From Gammaproteobacteria bacterium (GTDB lineage: Bacteria; Pseudomonadota; Gammaproteobacteria; Xanthomonadales; SZUA-36), in contig JAJFLA010000052.1 of assembly GCA_021772935.1 (NCBI GenBank), positions 1 through 64,000 of the forward strand: a stretch of 64,000 nucleotides of DNA. The letters are read 5' to 3'. Positions 55,752-64,000 of this stretch are shown here, one piece after another. A program made the translations under genes and the position numbers. The notes under the pieces were generated by a model. The model was not told the DNA's origin. It did not search any database and saw only the letters and a list, made by a program, of their open reading frames with translations. Numbering within the stretch: position 1 is the first letter of the stretch; the number at the start of each line of letters is the position of its first letter.

Positions 55752-55781
55752 ATTTTAAATGTTAATGAGAATGATTGTCAA
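55752..55781 (-). promoter_or_regulatory. Promoter reading toward the bfd/bfr stubs and sufT
   Basis: On the minus strand TTGACA (55781-55776) and TAAAAT (55757-55752) are spaced 18 bp. TTGACA is a perfect -35. The Fur box overlaps it. The transcript would start about 20 bases before the stub ATG at 55724. Confidence 0.65.
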
Positions 55782-55782
55782 T
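55764..55782. promoter_or_regulatory. Fur box
   Basis: TGAGAAT-G-ATTGTCA (55766-55780) matches the 7-1-7 Fur consensus TGATAATnATTATCA at 12 of 14 positions. It overlaps the -35 of the minus-strand promoter, so iron-loaded Fur should repress it. Confidence 0.8.
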
Positions 55783-55829
55783 TAGCTTTAAAAACTATTT
55801 GACCTTCTTACGGAATGTTGCTGAAAAGA

Positions 55830-56109
55830 TAGTGCCATGTCAAGCCTGTAGTGTAGGGTTCAGAGCTACCCAGATGGTCCAAGACAAGACGCAGCCCGCA
55901 GGGAATGGCGTGTCCTTTTCAAGGGCTGCAACGCCGTATTGGAGCATCTGGGTAGCTCCCTTCGGGCAAGCCGTGAAGCGGTGTTACGCCTCTGGGCAAG
56001 GACCAGGCCATTGCCGGCGAGACGTGCCTCGCCTCAAGCGCCTACTCTTGGTGCGCCCAACCACTTCACGGCTCGCTGAACCCCACACTACAGGCTTGAC
56101 ATGACACTA
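55830..56109. mobile_element. MITE-like element with TA target duplications (IS630/Tc1-type)
   Basis: The termini are 33-bp inverted repeats (55831-55863 and 56076-56108) matching at 31 of 33 positions. TA flanks the remaining terminal GTG/CAC on both sides (55830-55831 and 56108-56109), so the element proper is 55832-56107, 276 bp. Inside are two further perfect pairs: GAGCTACCCAGATG (55863-55876) with its complement (55945-55958), and AGCCGTGAAG (55969-55978) with CTTCACGGCT (56064-56073). The whole folds into a three-armed structure. There is no ORF of transposase type. The right junction forms the stop of the M28 gene. The gap on the left (55444-55829) holds the iron-operon stubs. Confidence 0.85.
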
Positions 56110-57510
56110 GTCTGATGGCTCCACCGGCCCAAACGTACCCGACCCGCTTGTGGTCAGATATACCAATGTAACCCAGGCAGCCAGATTTTGGCGCAGGAAT
56201 TCCGGGTTGACTTTTGCCAGTGTATCGTTGGCCGTATGGTGCAAATCAAAATACAGGCTGGCATCCTGGTTCAGATCAATAACAGCCATACCGAGCTTTC
56301 TCATTTGACCGACATCGGCACCACCACCCGCTGGTTCAGTGTCTTCACGCTTGATACCCAATCTTTTCAGGTGTCTGGCCAGGTTTTCAATTGTCGCCTC
56401 AGCCTGTGGCAGCACCCGGGTTTTGAAACCATAAATGCGGTCGGCACCCAAATCCGACTCGGCACCTATGAGGTGGTCGTGCATATTCAATTGATGTAAT
56501 TTAGCATAGGCTTTGCCGCCATAAATGCCTTGTTCTTCATTGGCGTACAACACCACTCGTGTGCCATAACGCGGGCGCACAGACAAATTGGAAATCAGTT
56601 TGGCCGTAGCTAAAACAATTGCAACACCCGCGCCATCATCAACAGCGCCCGTGCCGAGGTCCCATGAATCGAGGTGCGCGCCCAGCAGGAACCGTTCTGT
56701 GAGATCTTCACTGCCATCAAACTCCCCGATGACGTTGTAGGACGTTGCTTCGCCTTCAAAACCAACATCAAGGTTCAGACGAACATTTACAGGCTCTTCA
56801 CGGCTCAGCATGATCATCAGATTATCGGCGTCCGGGTTTGACATCGCTGCTGAAGGAACGCGCGGCCCCGGCTCAGAACCAGACATCATGCCGGTATGAG
56901 GCAAACGGTCTCTATCCGTGCCAACAGAACGAATCAATAATGCGGATGCTCCTTTCTTTGCTGCCTCAAATGGACCACGACTACGGTTTACAACCGTCTC
57001 ACCGTAACCACTTCCTTCGCGGGATTTACGCATCCGTGTGGAAAGAAAAACAATTTTACCGGTCACATCTTCAATGCTTGCCGCCTGTAGGTCCTCAAGG
57101 CTATCAAATTGAATCACTTCAGCATCAATCGGCCCACCCGTTGACGGACTGCCACCCAATGCAGTAACCATCAGGCGTTGCGCAGCGGGAGCCAAAACTT
57201 CAGCACTCTCATTGTTTCTTACCCAGCGCGGAAAAGTGACTGGTTCGGTCCAGACACGATCAAAACCCATGCTGTGCATCTTATCCACAGCCCAGATTAC
57301 AGCACGACCATCAGACTCGGAGCCACCCATTCTGGGACCGACCTCGGAGGTCAATGATGCCAATATTTGCCAGGCCAAATCACTGGACAAGGCAAGCTGT
57401 TGTAACTGCTCCACCACATCGTCCGAAGCAGTCTTGCGGTGTAAACCAGTTTGGCAGCCTGTCAGTAAACTGACCAGGATTAAGGTCAAGGTTACAAATA
57501 TACGTTTCAA
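56107..57510 (-). CDS. M28 family zinc aminopeptidase, lipoprotein
   Basis: This is a 467-residue enzyme; TTG 57510 was chosen because AGGAGG lies 6 bases upstream and it places the lipobox (LLTGC) at residue 18-ish. The peptidase domain has metal ligands GAHLDSWDLGTGAVDDGAG, the NEEQGIYGG carboxylate pair, an SDLGADR and a terminal HHTANDTLAKV histidine. A protease-associated insert lies between (about 110-260). It probably cleaves amino-terminal residues or dipeptides in the periplasm. Its TAG stop is made from the TA duplication plus one base of the mobile element, so the C-terminus may have been altered by insertion. Confidence 0.92.
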   Translation of the reverse strand: MKRIFVTLTLILVSLLTGCQTGLHRKTASDDVVEQLQQLALSSDLAWQILASLTSEVGPRMGGSESDGRAVIWAVDKMHSMGFDRVWTEPVTFPRWVRNNESAEVLAPAAQRLMVTALGGSPSTGGPIDAEVIQFDSLEDLQAASIEDVTGKIVFLSTRMRKSREGSGYGETVVNRSRGPFEAAKKGASALLIRSVGTDRDRLPHTGMMSGSEPGPRVPSAAMSNPDADNLMIMLSREEPVNVRLNLDVGFEGEATSYNVIGEFDGSEDLTERFLLGAHLDSWDLGTGAVDDGAGVAIVLATAKLISNLSVRPRYGTRVVLYANEEQGIYGGKAYAKLHQLNMHDHLIGAESDLGADRIYGFKTRVLPQAEATIENLARHLKRLGIKREDTEPAGGGADVGQMRKLGMAVIDLNQDASLYFDLHHTANDTLAKVNPEFLRQNLAAWVTLVYLTTSGSGTFGPVEPSD

Positions 57511-57670
57511 AGTATTCCTCCTAAAAGCATCTGTAATAGGCCACAAAACCTGTAAAGCAGCACTTAAAGCCACTGTTCATTATGTTGCTTAAGGAGCCTG
57601 CCTCGGGTACTTGGTGCACAAGATACAGGCAAGCAACGATGAACCATGCCGGGTGAAAATTACCAGGTCA

Positions 57671-58153
57671 TCAAGGACAGCTTGTATCCATCATCGGCTC
57701 AAGCAATGTCAGGGCCTGCCGATAGACCCGACGCTTGAACCGAATAACATTGTCAGCGGGATACCAAAAATCCACCCAGCGAAAACCCTGGAATTCCGGT
57801 TCCTTGGTTGTTTTGAAATTAAATTGCACATTGTCATCACGTAGCTTCAATAAAAACCACACCTGCTTCTGACCAATACACAAGGGCTTGCTACCAGCCC
57901 GCTGGAAGCGACGCGGCAGCTGGTAACGTAACCAACCGGGTGTAGAACCCAGCATCTCGACATTTTTTGCGTTCAGGCCAGTTTCTTCATGCAATTCACG
58001 GTACATCGCCTCCACCGGAGTTTCATCCGTATTCATACCGCCCTGGGGGAATTGCCAGCCATCATTGTTTAAACGCTGGGCCCAGAATACCCGGCCTTCA
58101 TTATTCATGATGACCATGGCTACATTGGGTCTGAAACCGTCAGGATCGATCAT
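57671..58153 (-). CDS. rppH: RNA pyrophosphohydrolase RppH (Nudix)
   Basis: This enzyme converts the 5-prime triphosphate of mRNA to a monophosphate and so opens it to RNase E. It has 160 residues, as in E. coli (176). [20 protein letters not shown] is the RppH-specific start, and [20 protein letters not shown] with TGL is the Nudix box. [20 protein letters not shown] is the C-terminal signature. Confidence 0.96.
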   Translation of the reverse strand: MIDPDGFRPNVAMVIMNNEGRVFWAQRLNNDGWQFPQGGMNTDETPVEAMYRELHEETGLNAKNVEMLGSTPGWLRYQLPRRFQRAGSKPLCIGQKQVWFLLKLRDDNVQFNFKTTKEPEFQGFRWVDFWYPADNVIRFKRRVYRQALTLLEPMMDTSCP

Positions 58154-58261
58154 CAGCGTTTTATTTTTTTGAATCTATTCATGGTCGATGTTATGAGTAA
58201 GCTAAATACGTGCGATAATTTTAAGTCTCATGATACAAACCATGTTAATCAATCCTGCAGA

Positions 58262-59248
58262 ATGATTCCAACTACATTACACCGATCATTGCTTTTTTTA
58301 TTGCTACTGATGTCAATTGGCAGCATTTTTTTTGCCAGCGCGACAGGCTCGGTATCCCTGGATTGGTATGAATGGCTGGCAGCGATTCAGAACGCTGGCA
58401 GTCAACATGGCGAATTGATCTGGCGCCTCCGTCTGCCGCGCGCACTGGCCGCCTGGGTAGTGGGCTCGATGCTGGCTATGTCTGGCTGCCTGATGCAGGT
58501 ACTGTTACGCAATCCATTGGCAGACCCTTATGTCCTTGGCGTTTCCGGTGGTGCTGCATTCGCCACGCTATTGGGCATGGTATTTGGTGTCGCGGTCGCG
58601 TTGTTGCCATGGCTGGCCATACTGGGAGCACTGGTCTCCATATTGATAGTTTTTGGCCTTGCCCGCGGCACTGGCCCATGGAGCGGCACACGTTTGTTGC
58701 TCACCGGCGTGGTAACCGCTTCCGGCTGGGCGGCATTGATCAGCCTGATTCTCTCATTGAGTCCAGATAACAGCCTGCGTGGAATGTTATTCTGGTTAAT
58801 GGGGGACCTGAGTTACGCTACACTGCCATTATGGTCATTACTGGTACTGGGTGGTAGCTTCATACTGACGCTGGGCCTGGCGCGTAGTCTGAATGTGCTG
58901 GCGATGGGAGAAACCACCGCACGATTACTGGGGGAGCCAACCCGTCATATGTTATGGCTGGTCTACCTGCTTGCCTCAGTGTTGACTGCGACGGCAGTAT
59001 CCATTGCCGGCAGTATTGGCTTTGTGGGTTTGATCGTTCCACACTTGATGCGAATGTTGGTTGGTTCCGACCATCGCACGCTGATTCCGTCTGCAACCCT
59101 GTTTGGCGGCCTGTTCCTGGTATTGTCCGATACACTCGCACGTACCGTACTGAGCCCGCAGCAATTACCGGTCGGTGTGATCACGGCATTACTCGGGGTG
59201 CCATTGTTTCTATTGCTGTTAAACCGTGCACGGTTAAAGGGCGTATGA
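58262..59248 (+). CDS. FecCD-type ABC transporter permease (BtuC-like)
   Basis: This is a 328-residue inner-membrane permease; ATG 58262 places the first helix at the start and excludes an unlikely 31-residue extension. About ten membrane helices are present. LIWRLRLPRALAAWVVGSML with MSGCLMQVLLRNPLADPYVL and GVSGGAAFAT are signatures of the BtuC/FhuB/FecCD family, and GSIGFVGLIVPHLMRMLVGS is the ATPase-coupling motif. It works with the ATPase at 59245. No substrate-binding protein or TonB receptor adjoins, so vitamin B12 versus iron-siderophore or heme uptake cannot be chosen. Confidence 0.9.
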   Translation: MIPTTLHRSLLFLLLLMSIGSIFFASATGSVSLDWYEWLAAIQNAGSQHGELIWRLRLPRALAAWVVGSMLAMSGCLMQVLLRNPLADPYVLGVSGGAAFATLLGMVFGVAVALLPWLAILGALVSILIVFGLARGTGPWSGTRLLLTGVVTASGWAALISLILSLSPDNSLRGMLFWLMGDLSYATLPLWSLLVLGGSFILTLGLARSLNVLAMGETTARLLGEPTRHMLWLVYLLASVLTATAVSIAGSIGFVGLIVPHLMRMLVGSDHRTLIPSATLFGGLFLVLSDTLARTVLSPQQLPVGVITALLGVPLFLLLLNRARLKGV

Positions 59249-60015
59249 CTTCGCTGATCTGTCAATCTCTTGATGTCAACATTGCCAGCACAAACATCTG
59301 CAGCAAGTTGAATCTGGAGCTTGCGCCAGGACAGTTCTGGGGCATGCTGGGACCCAATGGCATTGGCAAAACCACGCTGCTCAAATGCATGGCGGGTTTA
59401 TCTCCACCCGATAGCGGGACCGTGCTACTTGAAAACCAGATAATAGACAATCTACCGCGCCGCGCCATCGCCCGTTTGCTTGGTATGCTACAACAGCACA
59501 CAGTTTACGTTTTTGATGCCAGCGTGCTCGAAACAGCTCTCACCGGACGACATCCCCACCTCGCTTACTGGGAACGCGAAGGCCCGCAAGACAAACAAAA
59601 GGCGCTGGATGCCATCCGAGCCGTTGATCTGGAAGGTTTTGAATCCCGCAGTGTCACAGGGTTATCCGGTGGAGAAGCGCGCCGTTTGGCATTTGCTTCC
59701 CTGATCGTACAGGAACCGGCCATTCTCCTTTTGGATGAACCCACCAACCACCTTGATATGAAGCACCAGATTCGCATTATGGACCACGTTGAAATGCAGG
59801 TAACCGGGGAACAGCGGGCGGCCATGATCGCTTTGCATGACGTCAACCTGGCCGCTCGTTATTGCAGCCATATTGTTATGCTGTTTGGAGACGGACTTTG
59901 GCAGGCAGGTCCAGCTAAAGAATTGCTGAACCTGGAAAACCTCGAAAGACTCTACCAATGTCCGGTTGAGTCTGTGCAAACCTCAAGCGGCCAGCGATTT
60001 TTACCAGGAAACTGA
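59245..60015 (+). CDS. ABC transporter ATP-binding protein (BtuD/FepC-like)
   Basis: This is the 256-residue ATPase of the importer. It starts at ATG 59245, overlapping the permease stop by 4 bases (ATGA). Walker A is GPNGIGKTT, the signature is LSGGEARRLAFASLIVQE (an ABC motif with SGGE), Walker B is ILLLDEPTNHLD, and the switch His is in IALHDVNLAARYC. The proteins form a typical BtuCD or FecDE pair. Confidence 0.93.
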   Translation: MTSLICQSLDVNIASTNICSKLNLELAPGQFWGMLGPNGIGKTTLLKCMAGLSPPDSGTVLLENQIIDNLPRRAIARLLGMLQQHTVYVFDASVLETALTGRHPHLAYWEREGPQDKQKALDAIRAVDLEGFESRSVTGLSGGEARRLAFASLIVQEPAILLLDEPTNHLDMKHQIRIMDHVEMQVTGEQRAAMIALHDVNLAARYCSHIVMLFGDGLWQAGPAKELLNLENLERLYQCPVESVQTSSGQRFLPGN

Positions 60016-60171
60016 GCCTGGTTAACTCTAATGTGGCGATTAAGAGCCCCGCGATTCCACTTCACCTGGGGTTTCATACCCAAAAGGTTGACATATGAAA
60101 TCAAAGGATCGGTTGATGTCTTTCACTGCCAGGGTTATGTGGCTTAAACCATTGATCATCAACTTTCCCTG

Positions 60172-61113
60172 TCAAAGCTCAAGGCGAATGCCTTCCAGCG
60201 CAACATTAAAACCAGCAGATCGGACAAGTTTACTCTCTTCACTATTTGTATTGAGTAATGGGTTGGTGTGGTTCATATGAATAAACCACACTTTGTTGCG
60301 CTCCTTTAAAGCAAGCGCTTCTAATGTCTTCATACTCTCAAGCACAAATGGATGTGGTATTTTTGACATGTCACGACCCGGCAACTCACCGTCCGCATAA
60401 AAGGTTCCGTCAATCAAAGCATAGTCCACCGTTTTTAACAGTCCGGATAAATCAGTTCGCCACTTTGTCCACTTATCTATATCCGGGATAAATACCGCAG
60501 ATTTATGTGGGCCATCGATACGGTAACCCACCGTTTCAGAATATTCATCCCGGTGAGGCACCAAAAATGGTGTCACCTTAAGTGACCCAAGTGATTCAAC
60601 CCGGTCGGTTTGTAACGCCGTCAAAACAATATTCCTGTAAGAAACCAATTGGCTCCAGGGCCCATTTGTTTTTAAAAAATCGAACATTCCAGGCATGGCA
60701 TAGACAGGTATACCTAACGCTCCCATCGCTTCATGACCCAGGAACATCAAGCCTGTGTAATGACCAATGTGGGCATGGGTCAGAAATATTCCCGCAAGCT
60801 TAAAGTCTGCAGAAGGCGCTTCCTTCTCAAGCTCGTATAACTGCGCTGGAAAATCGGGTGTTGCCTCAAACATATATTTTTTATGGGAGCCAGGATCAAT
60901 CAACCCTAACGATACTGCACCCCGTCTCAAACCCGGCTCGACCCAAGCCGGCATGCAGTGGGTTTCATAACATCCGGTTTGGGGGTAACCAGCGTCTTGA
61001 GTGACACCCAAAATATAAAGATAAGGGTCATTGTCATGCGCAGTCACTAAGGGGATGGCAATAAAACAAACCGTTATAAGCAATAGGTATTTAAATATTT
61101 TATTTTTTGACAT
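60172..61113 (-). CDS. Periplasmic MBL-fold protein, PqqB-like
   Basis: This is a 313-residue protein with a signal peptide (FKYLLLITVCFIAIPLVTAH). ATG 61113 was chosen. YILGVTQDAGYPQTGCYETHC resembles the PqqB start (LGSAAGGGxPQxxC). The metal motif is LTHAHIGHYTGL: the HxHxDH Asp is Gly, so only one zinc site is expected. The rest (LIDGTFY, IPHPFV, WFIHMNHTNPL) keeps the fold. A PQQ-synthesis role is unlikely because no other pqq genes are present. It overlaps the GNAT gene by 14 bp. Confidence 0.82.
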   Translation of the reverse strand: MSKNKIFKYLLLITVCFIAIPLVTAHDNDPYLYILGVTQDAGYPQTGCYETHCMPAWVEPGLRRGAVSLGLIDPGSHKKYMFEATPDFPAQLYELEKEAPSADFKLAGIFLTHAHIGHYTGLMFLGHEAMGALGIPVYAMPGMFDFLKTNGPWSQLVSYRNIVLTALQTDRVESLGSLKVTPFLVPHRDEYSETVGYRIDGPHKSAVFIPDIDKWTKWRTDLSGLLKTVDYALIDGTFYADGELPGRDMSKIPHPFVLESMKTLEALALKERNKVWFIHMNHTNPLLNTNSEESKLVRSAGFNVALEGIRLEL

Positions 61114-61522
61114 GATCAGCTCTCTGTTGATCAGACTTGGGCCAGATGAATGCTGACTTTTGCCTCTGCCAACCTTGCTTAAGATAAAAAGACTCCTTGC
61201 CAGCAGCCGATGACAATGTGGTAAAAAGATAGCTATCAAGCTGCTCCCTTAAATCAGCAAGTATCTTTTTGCCAATACCCATCTTTTGAAAATCGGGAGA
61301 CACCACCAAATCAACAATAAGCGCATAATACTTTCCATCATCTACAGTGCGCCCAAAACCAACAAGTCTTCCATTGCAAAAGGCAAACCGGAGGTATGAA
61401 CTGGTCTCGAACGCTTTGCGTATTTCTTCGGGGTCTTTGACACCCCACCCCACGAGCTGAAACAGCTCTGATACATCTTGCCAGTTGATCCCTTCGACAT
61501 TGTTTCTATATTCAATTTTCAT
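61100..61522 (-). CDS. GNAT family N-acetyltransferase
   Basis: This is a 140-residue single-domain enzyme; ATG 61522 (MKIEYRNNVEGINWQDVSEL) with AAGGT upstream is preferred to the longer frame. VDLVVSPDFQKMGIGKKILA contains the acetyl-CoA loop Q-x-x-G-x-G, and AGKESFYLKQGWQRQKSAFI is the family C-terminal motif. The acceptor is unknown. It is read just before the PqqB-like gene. Confidence 0.88.
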   Translation of the reverse strand: MKIEYRNNVEGINWQDVSELFQLVGWGVKDPEEIRKAFETSSYLRFAFCNGRLVGFGRTVDDGKYYALIVDLVVSPDFQKMGIGKKILADLREQLDSYLFTTLSSAAGKESFYLKQGWQRQKSAFIWPKSDQQRADHVKK

Positions 61523-61650
61523 TAGTGACCTTGTATGCCTGATATCAGAATTGACCGCTACATGAAATACAGTACGACGGTATCGCGTCTCTCGATTTTC
61601 CCGCACCGGTTGAATAAATTGTCAGGTATGTCGAATGTATCTGCATAGAG

Positions 61651-62523
61651 TTACTCATTCTCACCGTTAGGGTCTAGCTGTACCTGTAAGAAATTGATTG
61701 TACGCAGAATAATCTCTCGTGACCTTTGATCATCTTTTTCCAGATCAAAACCGTGGGGACCTGTTGGATGATTCCAGTACTCAAGCTTCCAACCATTTAT
61801 TAGAGCCGTCTGCGCAAATTGCTGTAAACCTGCGTTGAGTGCTGCATTATCCTTCCCCGCCTCAGCTATAAAAAATGCCGGATCCCAATCCGACTTGGAC
61901 TCCAATAATGGAAACGGATCTAACCCCACTCGTTGAGCATCAGGTACCTTTTCACCTGTGTTCTCCCAAACTTCAGGCCCAAGAATTGCGTAATAAATGG
62001 CCATACATTTAAGCCATTTTGGCCGCTCCGAGAGAAATGGTGCTACAAAGCTTCCAGCACCAGAAAAAAACCACAGACAGATACGATCTTTATCGATTGA
62101 ATACTTCTCGGAATTTGCCCGTACAAATTCCACCGCCGCCCGGATGTCACCGTTAGCGGTTTGCAGGTCGTTTAAGCTATTGAATCTATGATTGAACACG
62201 ACACCTGCAAGCCCTGCACTGGCCACTAAATAACCGTAGGACTGAAAAAACTGCCAGTCTTTTGCCGCTGGTAGGTTTTTTGGTATCGGACCACCATGAA
62301 CAAATATCACGGCCGCTTGTTTTTTGTCTGAACCAGTAGGTAGAAAAATATCTGCAAGTGTTCGACCCTCTGCAGTATCCAGATAAACGAGGTTTTTATG
62401 GGTCTTGAATTCACCTGGATTGGGAGTAGAAACTACAATTGGTCGAGTGAAGAATTCATCTTCTGGCTTTGCTGTCGAAATAAAACAGAGAGCAATAATG
62501 GTGGTGAACAAAACCCGCTTCAC
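61651..62523 (-). CDS. Alpha/beta hydrolase, secreted
   Basis: This is a 290-residue protein with a signal peptide (VLFTTIIALCFISTA). The catalytic parts are FVHGGP (oxyanion region), CLWFFSGAGSFVAPF (nucleophile Ser with a Gly-Ala-Gly following; the usual first Gly of GxSxG is Phe) and TGPHGFDLEKD for the His. It resembles dienelactone- or esterase-type hydrolases. The substrate is unknown. The genes at 60172-62523 are on one strand and may be co-expressed. Confidence 0.83.
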   Translation of the reverse strand: MKRVLFTTIIALCFISTAKPEDEFFTRPIVVSTPNPGEFKTHKNLVYLDTAEGRTLADIFLPTGSDKKQAAVIFVHGGPIPKNLPAAKDWQFFQSYGYLVASAGLAGVVFNHRFNSLNDLQTANGDIRAAVEFVRANSEKYSIDKDRICLWFFSGAGSFVAPFLSERPKWLKCMAIYYAILGPEVWENTGEKVPDAQRVGLDPFPLLESKSDWDPAFFIAEAGKDNAALNAGLQQFAQTALINGWKLEYWNHPTGPHGFDLEKDDQRSREIILRTINFLQVQLDPNGENE

Positions 62524-62573
62524 AAACGATACTCCTATTGCCCGTGTATTAGTTATGTGGCCTGACGTATGAA

Positions 62574-63827
62574 CTACCCGGCAGCTGAATCCATCCGACT
62601 TTTTAATTGCGTATAGGCCTTACCCAGGTGCCAGGCGCCGATACCCCAGCACGCCATTATTGGAACATAAATCCATGCCACCTGACTAATTGAAAGTCCC
62701 GCCGTCATCATGCCTTTGAACAACCAGCTAGCGGTCACATCACTGCCACGATAAACCACGGTATCAATGAAATTTTTGCTCTTGTATTTGGTTTCGCGTT
62801 CAACCACCGTAAACAGCATCTCCTTGACCGGCCCCACCAAACCATAATTCAGTGCCCGCTGCGCTACCTGAACGGCAGCGAACAACACCAAACCAAGCGA
62901 ACTGCCCAGCAGCACAAAACCAGCGGCCAACAGGATTGGAGGCAAAATTGCGGTGCGCGGCATGCCGAGGTGTATCACCAGTCGTGATGTAATCAGAAAC
63001 TGAAGTAGAAACGCCAGCACCTGCACGATCAAGTCGACATAACTGAAAAACCGGGTGCGCTCGTCAAACCCAATTATGTTCTGGTCAACCAATACCGCCA
63101 GACCGTTATACAAAAAAGTTGATGTCAGGTTATGGGACAACATTAACAGGCAGATCAATAATAAGTATTTAGATTTGAAGACATGTACCGCACCCTCCCA
63201 GATACTGCCTCCAATTACTGGCGTGGGCAGGTACTGGTGACGTTGGCGTTCGAACCGGCCAAGGGTAATGGAGAACGCTGTCGCAACCAGCAAGCAGAGA
63301 ATCGCCAGCGTCATAACACCTCCGGAGCCGATCGTTTCAATCCAGTTGGCCGTCAGCAACGGGCCGCAAATCGCACCCATGCTGCCACCTGCCATGATGC
63401 TGCCAAACAGGCGTTGTGCCTGACCCGGTTGGAAGATATCTGCCATGAAACTCCAGAATATCGACACCACGAACAGGTTGAACACGCTCACCCAGACATA
63501 AAAGCTGTACTGAACCCAATCACTGGTCGCATCACCTTTAAAGGTATATGCGAAAAATATCAGGTTTGAAATGAAGAACAGGTAAATTCCAGGTATAAAC
63601 CGACCGCGCCGGAATTTTGAAACCAGCCAGCCGAATACCGGCACCAGCAACAACATCGATACAAATGTCGCCGTATACAACCAGTGCAAGGATTCGGAGT
63701 GATTAGATGCAACCGTGCCCCGAATGGGCCTAAGCATGAAATAACCAGCCAACAACAAAAAGAAATAACTGAAAGCCAGCAGAAAGCGTGGCCACTCATG
63801 CTTGCGGATATCTATCAGCTTGAACAG
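62574..63827 (-). CDS. MFS-type transporter related to NTP/NDP exchange proteins, CTG start
   Basis: This is a 417-residue membrane protein of about 12 helices. LLAGYFMLRPIRGTVASNHS is the start of the first helix region, and AEQ-free loops with FWSFMADIFQPGQAQRLFGS and GGSMGAICGPLL are family motifs. An in-frame TAA at 63831-63833 limits the N-terminus. The homology-expected start (LFKLIDIRKHEWPRFLLAFS) begins at CTG 63827, with GGAGGG 7 bases upstream. The alternative TTG at 63758 falls in the middle of the first helix. It follows an RND adaptor gene by 3 bp. Confidence 0.8.
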   Translation of the reverse strand: MFKLIDIRKHEWPRFLLAFSYFFLLLAGYFMLRPIRGTVASNHSESLHWLYTATFVSMLLLVPVFGWLVSKFRRGRFIPGIYLFFISNLIFFAYTFKGDATSDWVQYSFYVWVSVFNLFVVSIFWSFMADIFQPGQAQRLFGSIMAGGSMGAICGPLLTANWIETIGSGGVMTLAILCLLVATAFSITLGRFERQRHQYLPTPVIGGSIWEGAVHVFKSKYLLLICLLMLSHNLTSTFLYNGLAVLVDQNIIGFDERTRFFSYVDLIVQVLAFLLQFLITSRLVIHLGMPRTAILPPILLAAGFVLLGSSLGLVLFAAVQVAQRALNYGLVGPVKEMLFTVVERETKYKSKNFIDTVVYRGSDVTASWLFKGMMTAGLSISQVAWIYVPIMACWGIGAWHLGKAYTQLKSRMDSAAG

Positions 63828-63830
63828 AGG

Positions 63831-64000
63831 TTAACCCTCCATGATGGAAACCGTTTGTCCCGGTCGCAGTCGTTCATTCCCCCGGATAATCACCGTGTCG
63901 CCATCGTTCAAATCACCGAAGACTTCGATCCTGTCACCTGCGCCGATTCCGGTCGTCACCGTCAGCTGTTTTGCCTTCTGCTGCTTATCGACCACAAAAA
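63831..64000 (-). CDS. RND efflux periplasmic adaptor subunit, C-terminal fragment
   Basis: The frame enters from the window edge and ends with TAA. It encodes FVVDKQQKAKQLTVTTGIGA followed by a stretch ending GNERLRPGQTVSIMEG, the membrane-proximal domain at the end of MFP/HlyD-type adaptors (the GxxL-x-G-D-x-V-I-x-x-G pattern is modified to GDLNDGDTVIIRG). The remainder lies outside. Its stop is 3 bp before the transporter start. Confidence 0.85.
   Translation of the reverse strand, partial: FVVDKQQKAKQLTVTTGIGAGDRIEVFGDLNDGDTVIIRGNERLRPGQTVSIMEG

Noticed and set aside
55775-56104. 110-codon ORF inside the MITE-like element
   Set aside because: It only follows the inverted-repeat structure, has no transposase motif and no ribosome site.
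58169-58261. N-terminal extension of the ABC permease and possible cobalamin riboswitch before it
   Set aside because: The extension is polar and unlike the family; the space before the gene is too short and lacks the B12 box.

Overview
The window is about 64 kb of a gammaproteobacterial chromosome. The gene content and local order support this: maeB-aceE-aceF-lpd, tkt-gap-pgk, pilT/pilU next to yggS-proC-yggT, aroK-aroB-hemE, rppH and fadE. Many TonB-type, sulfotransferase and exosortase H functions suggest a marine or aquatic heterotroph from a poorly sampled lineage. No rRNA, tRNA, CRISPR array, prophage or complete insertion sequence was found. Most of the window is ordinary core metabolism; the accessory material lies mainly at 33.5-49.7 kb and 55.4-56.1 kb.

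Layout. 1-548: the tail of a response-regulator receiver domain, then a gene-free stretch that folds into hairpins with GGA in their loops (candidate CsrA/RsmA-binding small RNA). 549-9226 (minus): malic enzyme to pyruvate dehydrogenase E1, E2, a membrane-anchored retropepsin-like protease, and a lipoyl-domain-bearing E3. 9339-18259 (minus): pyruvate kinase, two small envelope proteins, pgk, gap, tkt and a sodium:alanine symporter. 18418-23383: a thioredoxin-fold protein, a plugless beta-barrel, small envelope proteins and an OmpR-type two-component system. 23625-28560: PilU/PilT, then divergent yggS-proC-yggT and a DUF4426 protein. 28660-30604 (minus): exosortase H, a nucleoside-diphosphate-sugar-epimerase-like SDR, and pdxH in overlapping order. 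30685-36266 (plus): aroK, aroB, hemE and two overlapping membrane GTPases.

36263-46953 is the most distinctive region. It holds two tandem TPR-sulfotransferases, a SAM methyltransferase, a DUF4826 protein, a degenerate sulfotransferase, an 18-codon ORF coupled to a 2OG-Fe(II) oxygenase, a third canonical sulfotransferase and a large TonB-dependent receptor. Together these look like an undescribed modification-plus-uptake locus. The substrate cannot be read from sequence. 47319-49344 follows with an ECF sigma factor, a likely anti-sigma factor and a DUF4097 adhesin-like protein.

49345-64000: degenerate inverted repeats, GTP-dependent PEP carboxykinase, a TetR regulator divergent from fadE with an operator-like palindrome on the fadE promoter, and sufT. 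Upstream of sufT are a strong Fur box and two gene stubs that read as the first codons of bfd and bfr, so an iron-storage operon seems to have decayed there. Beside it is a 276-bp MITE-like element with TA target duplications that forms the stop codon of an M28 peptidase gene. The window ends with rppH, a FecCD-type ABC permease/ATPase pair, a PqqB-like metallo-beta-lactamase-fold protein, a GNAT, an alpha/beta hydrolase, an MFS-like transporter apparently starting at CTG, and the C-terminus of an RND periplasmic adaptor.
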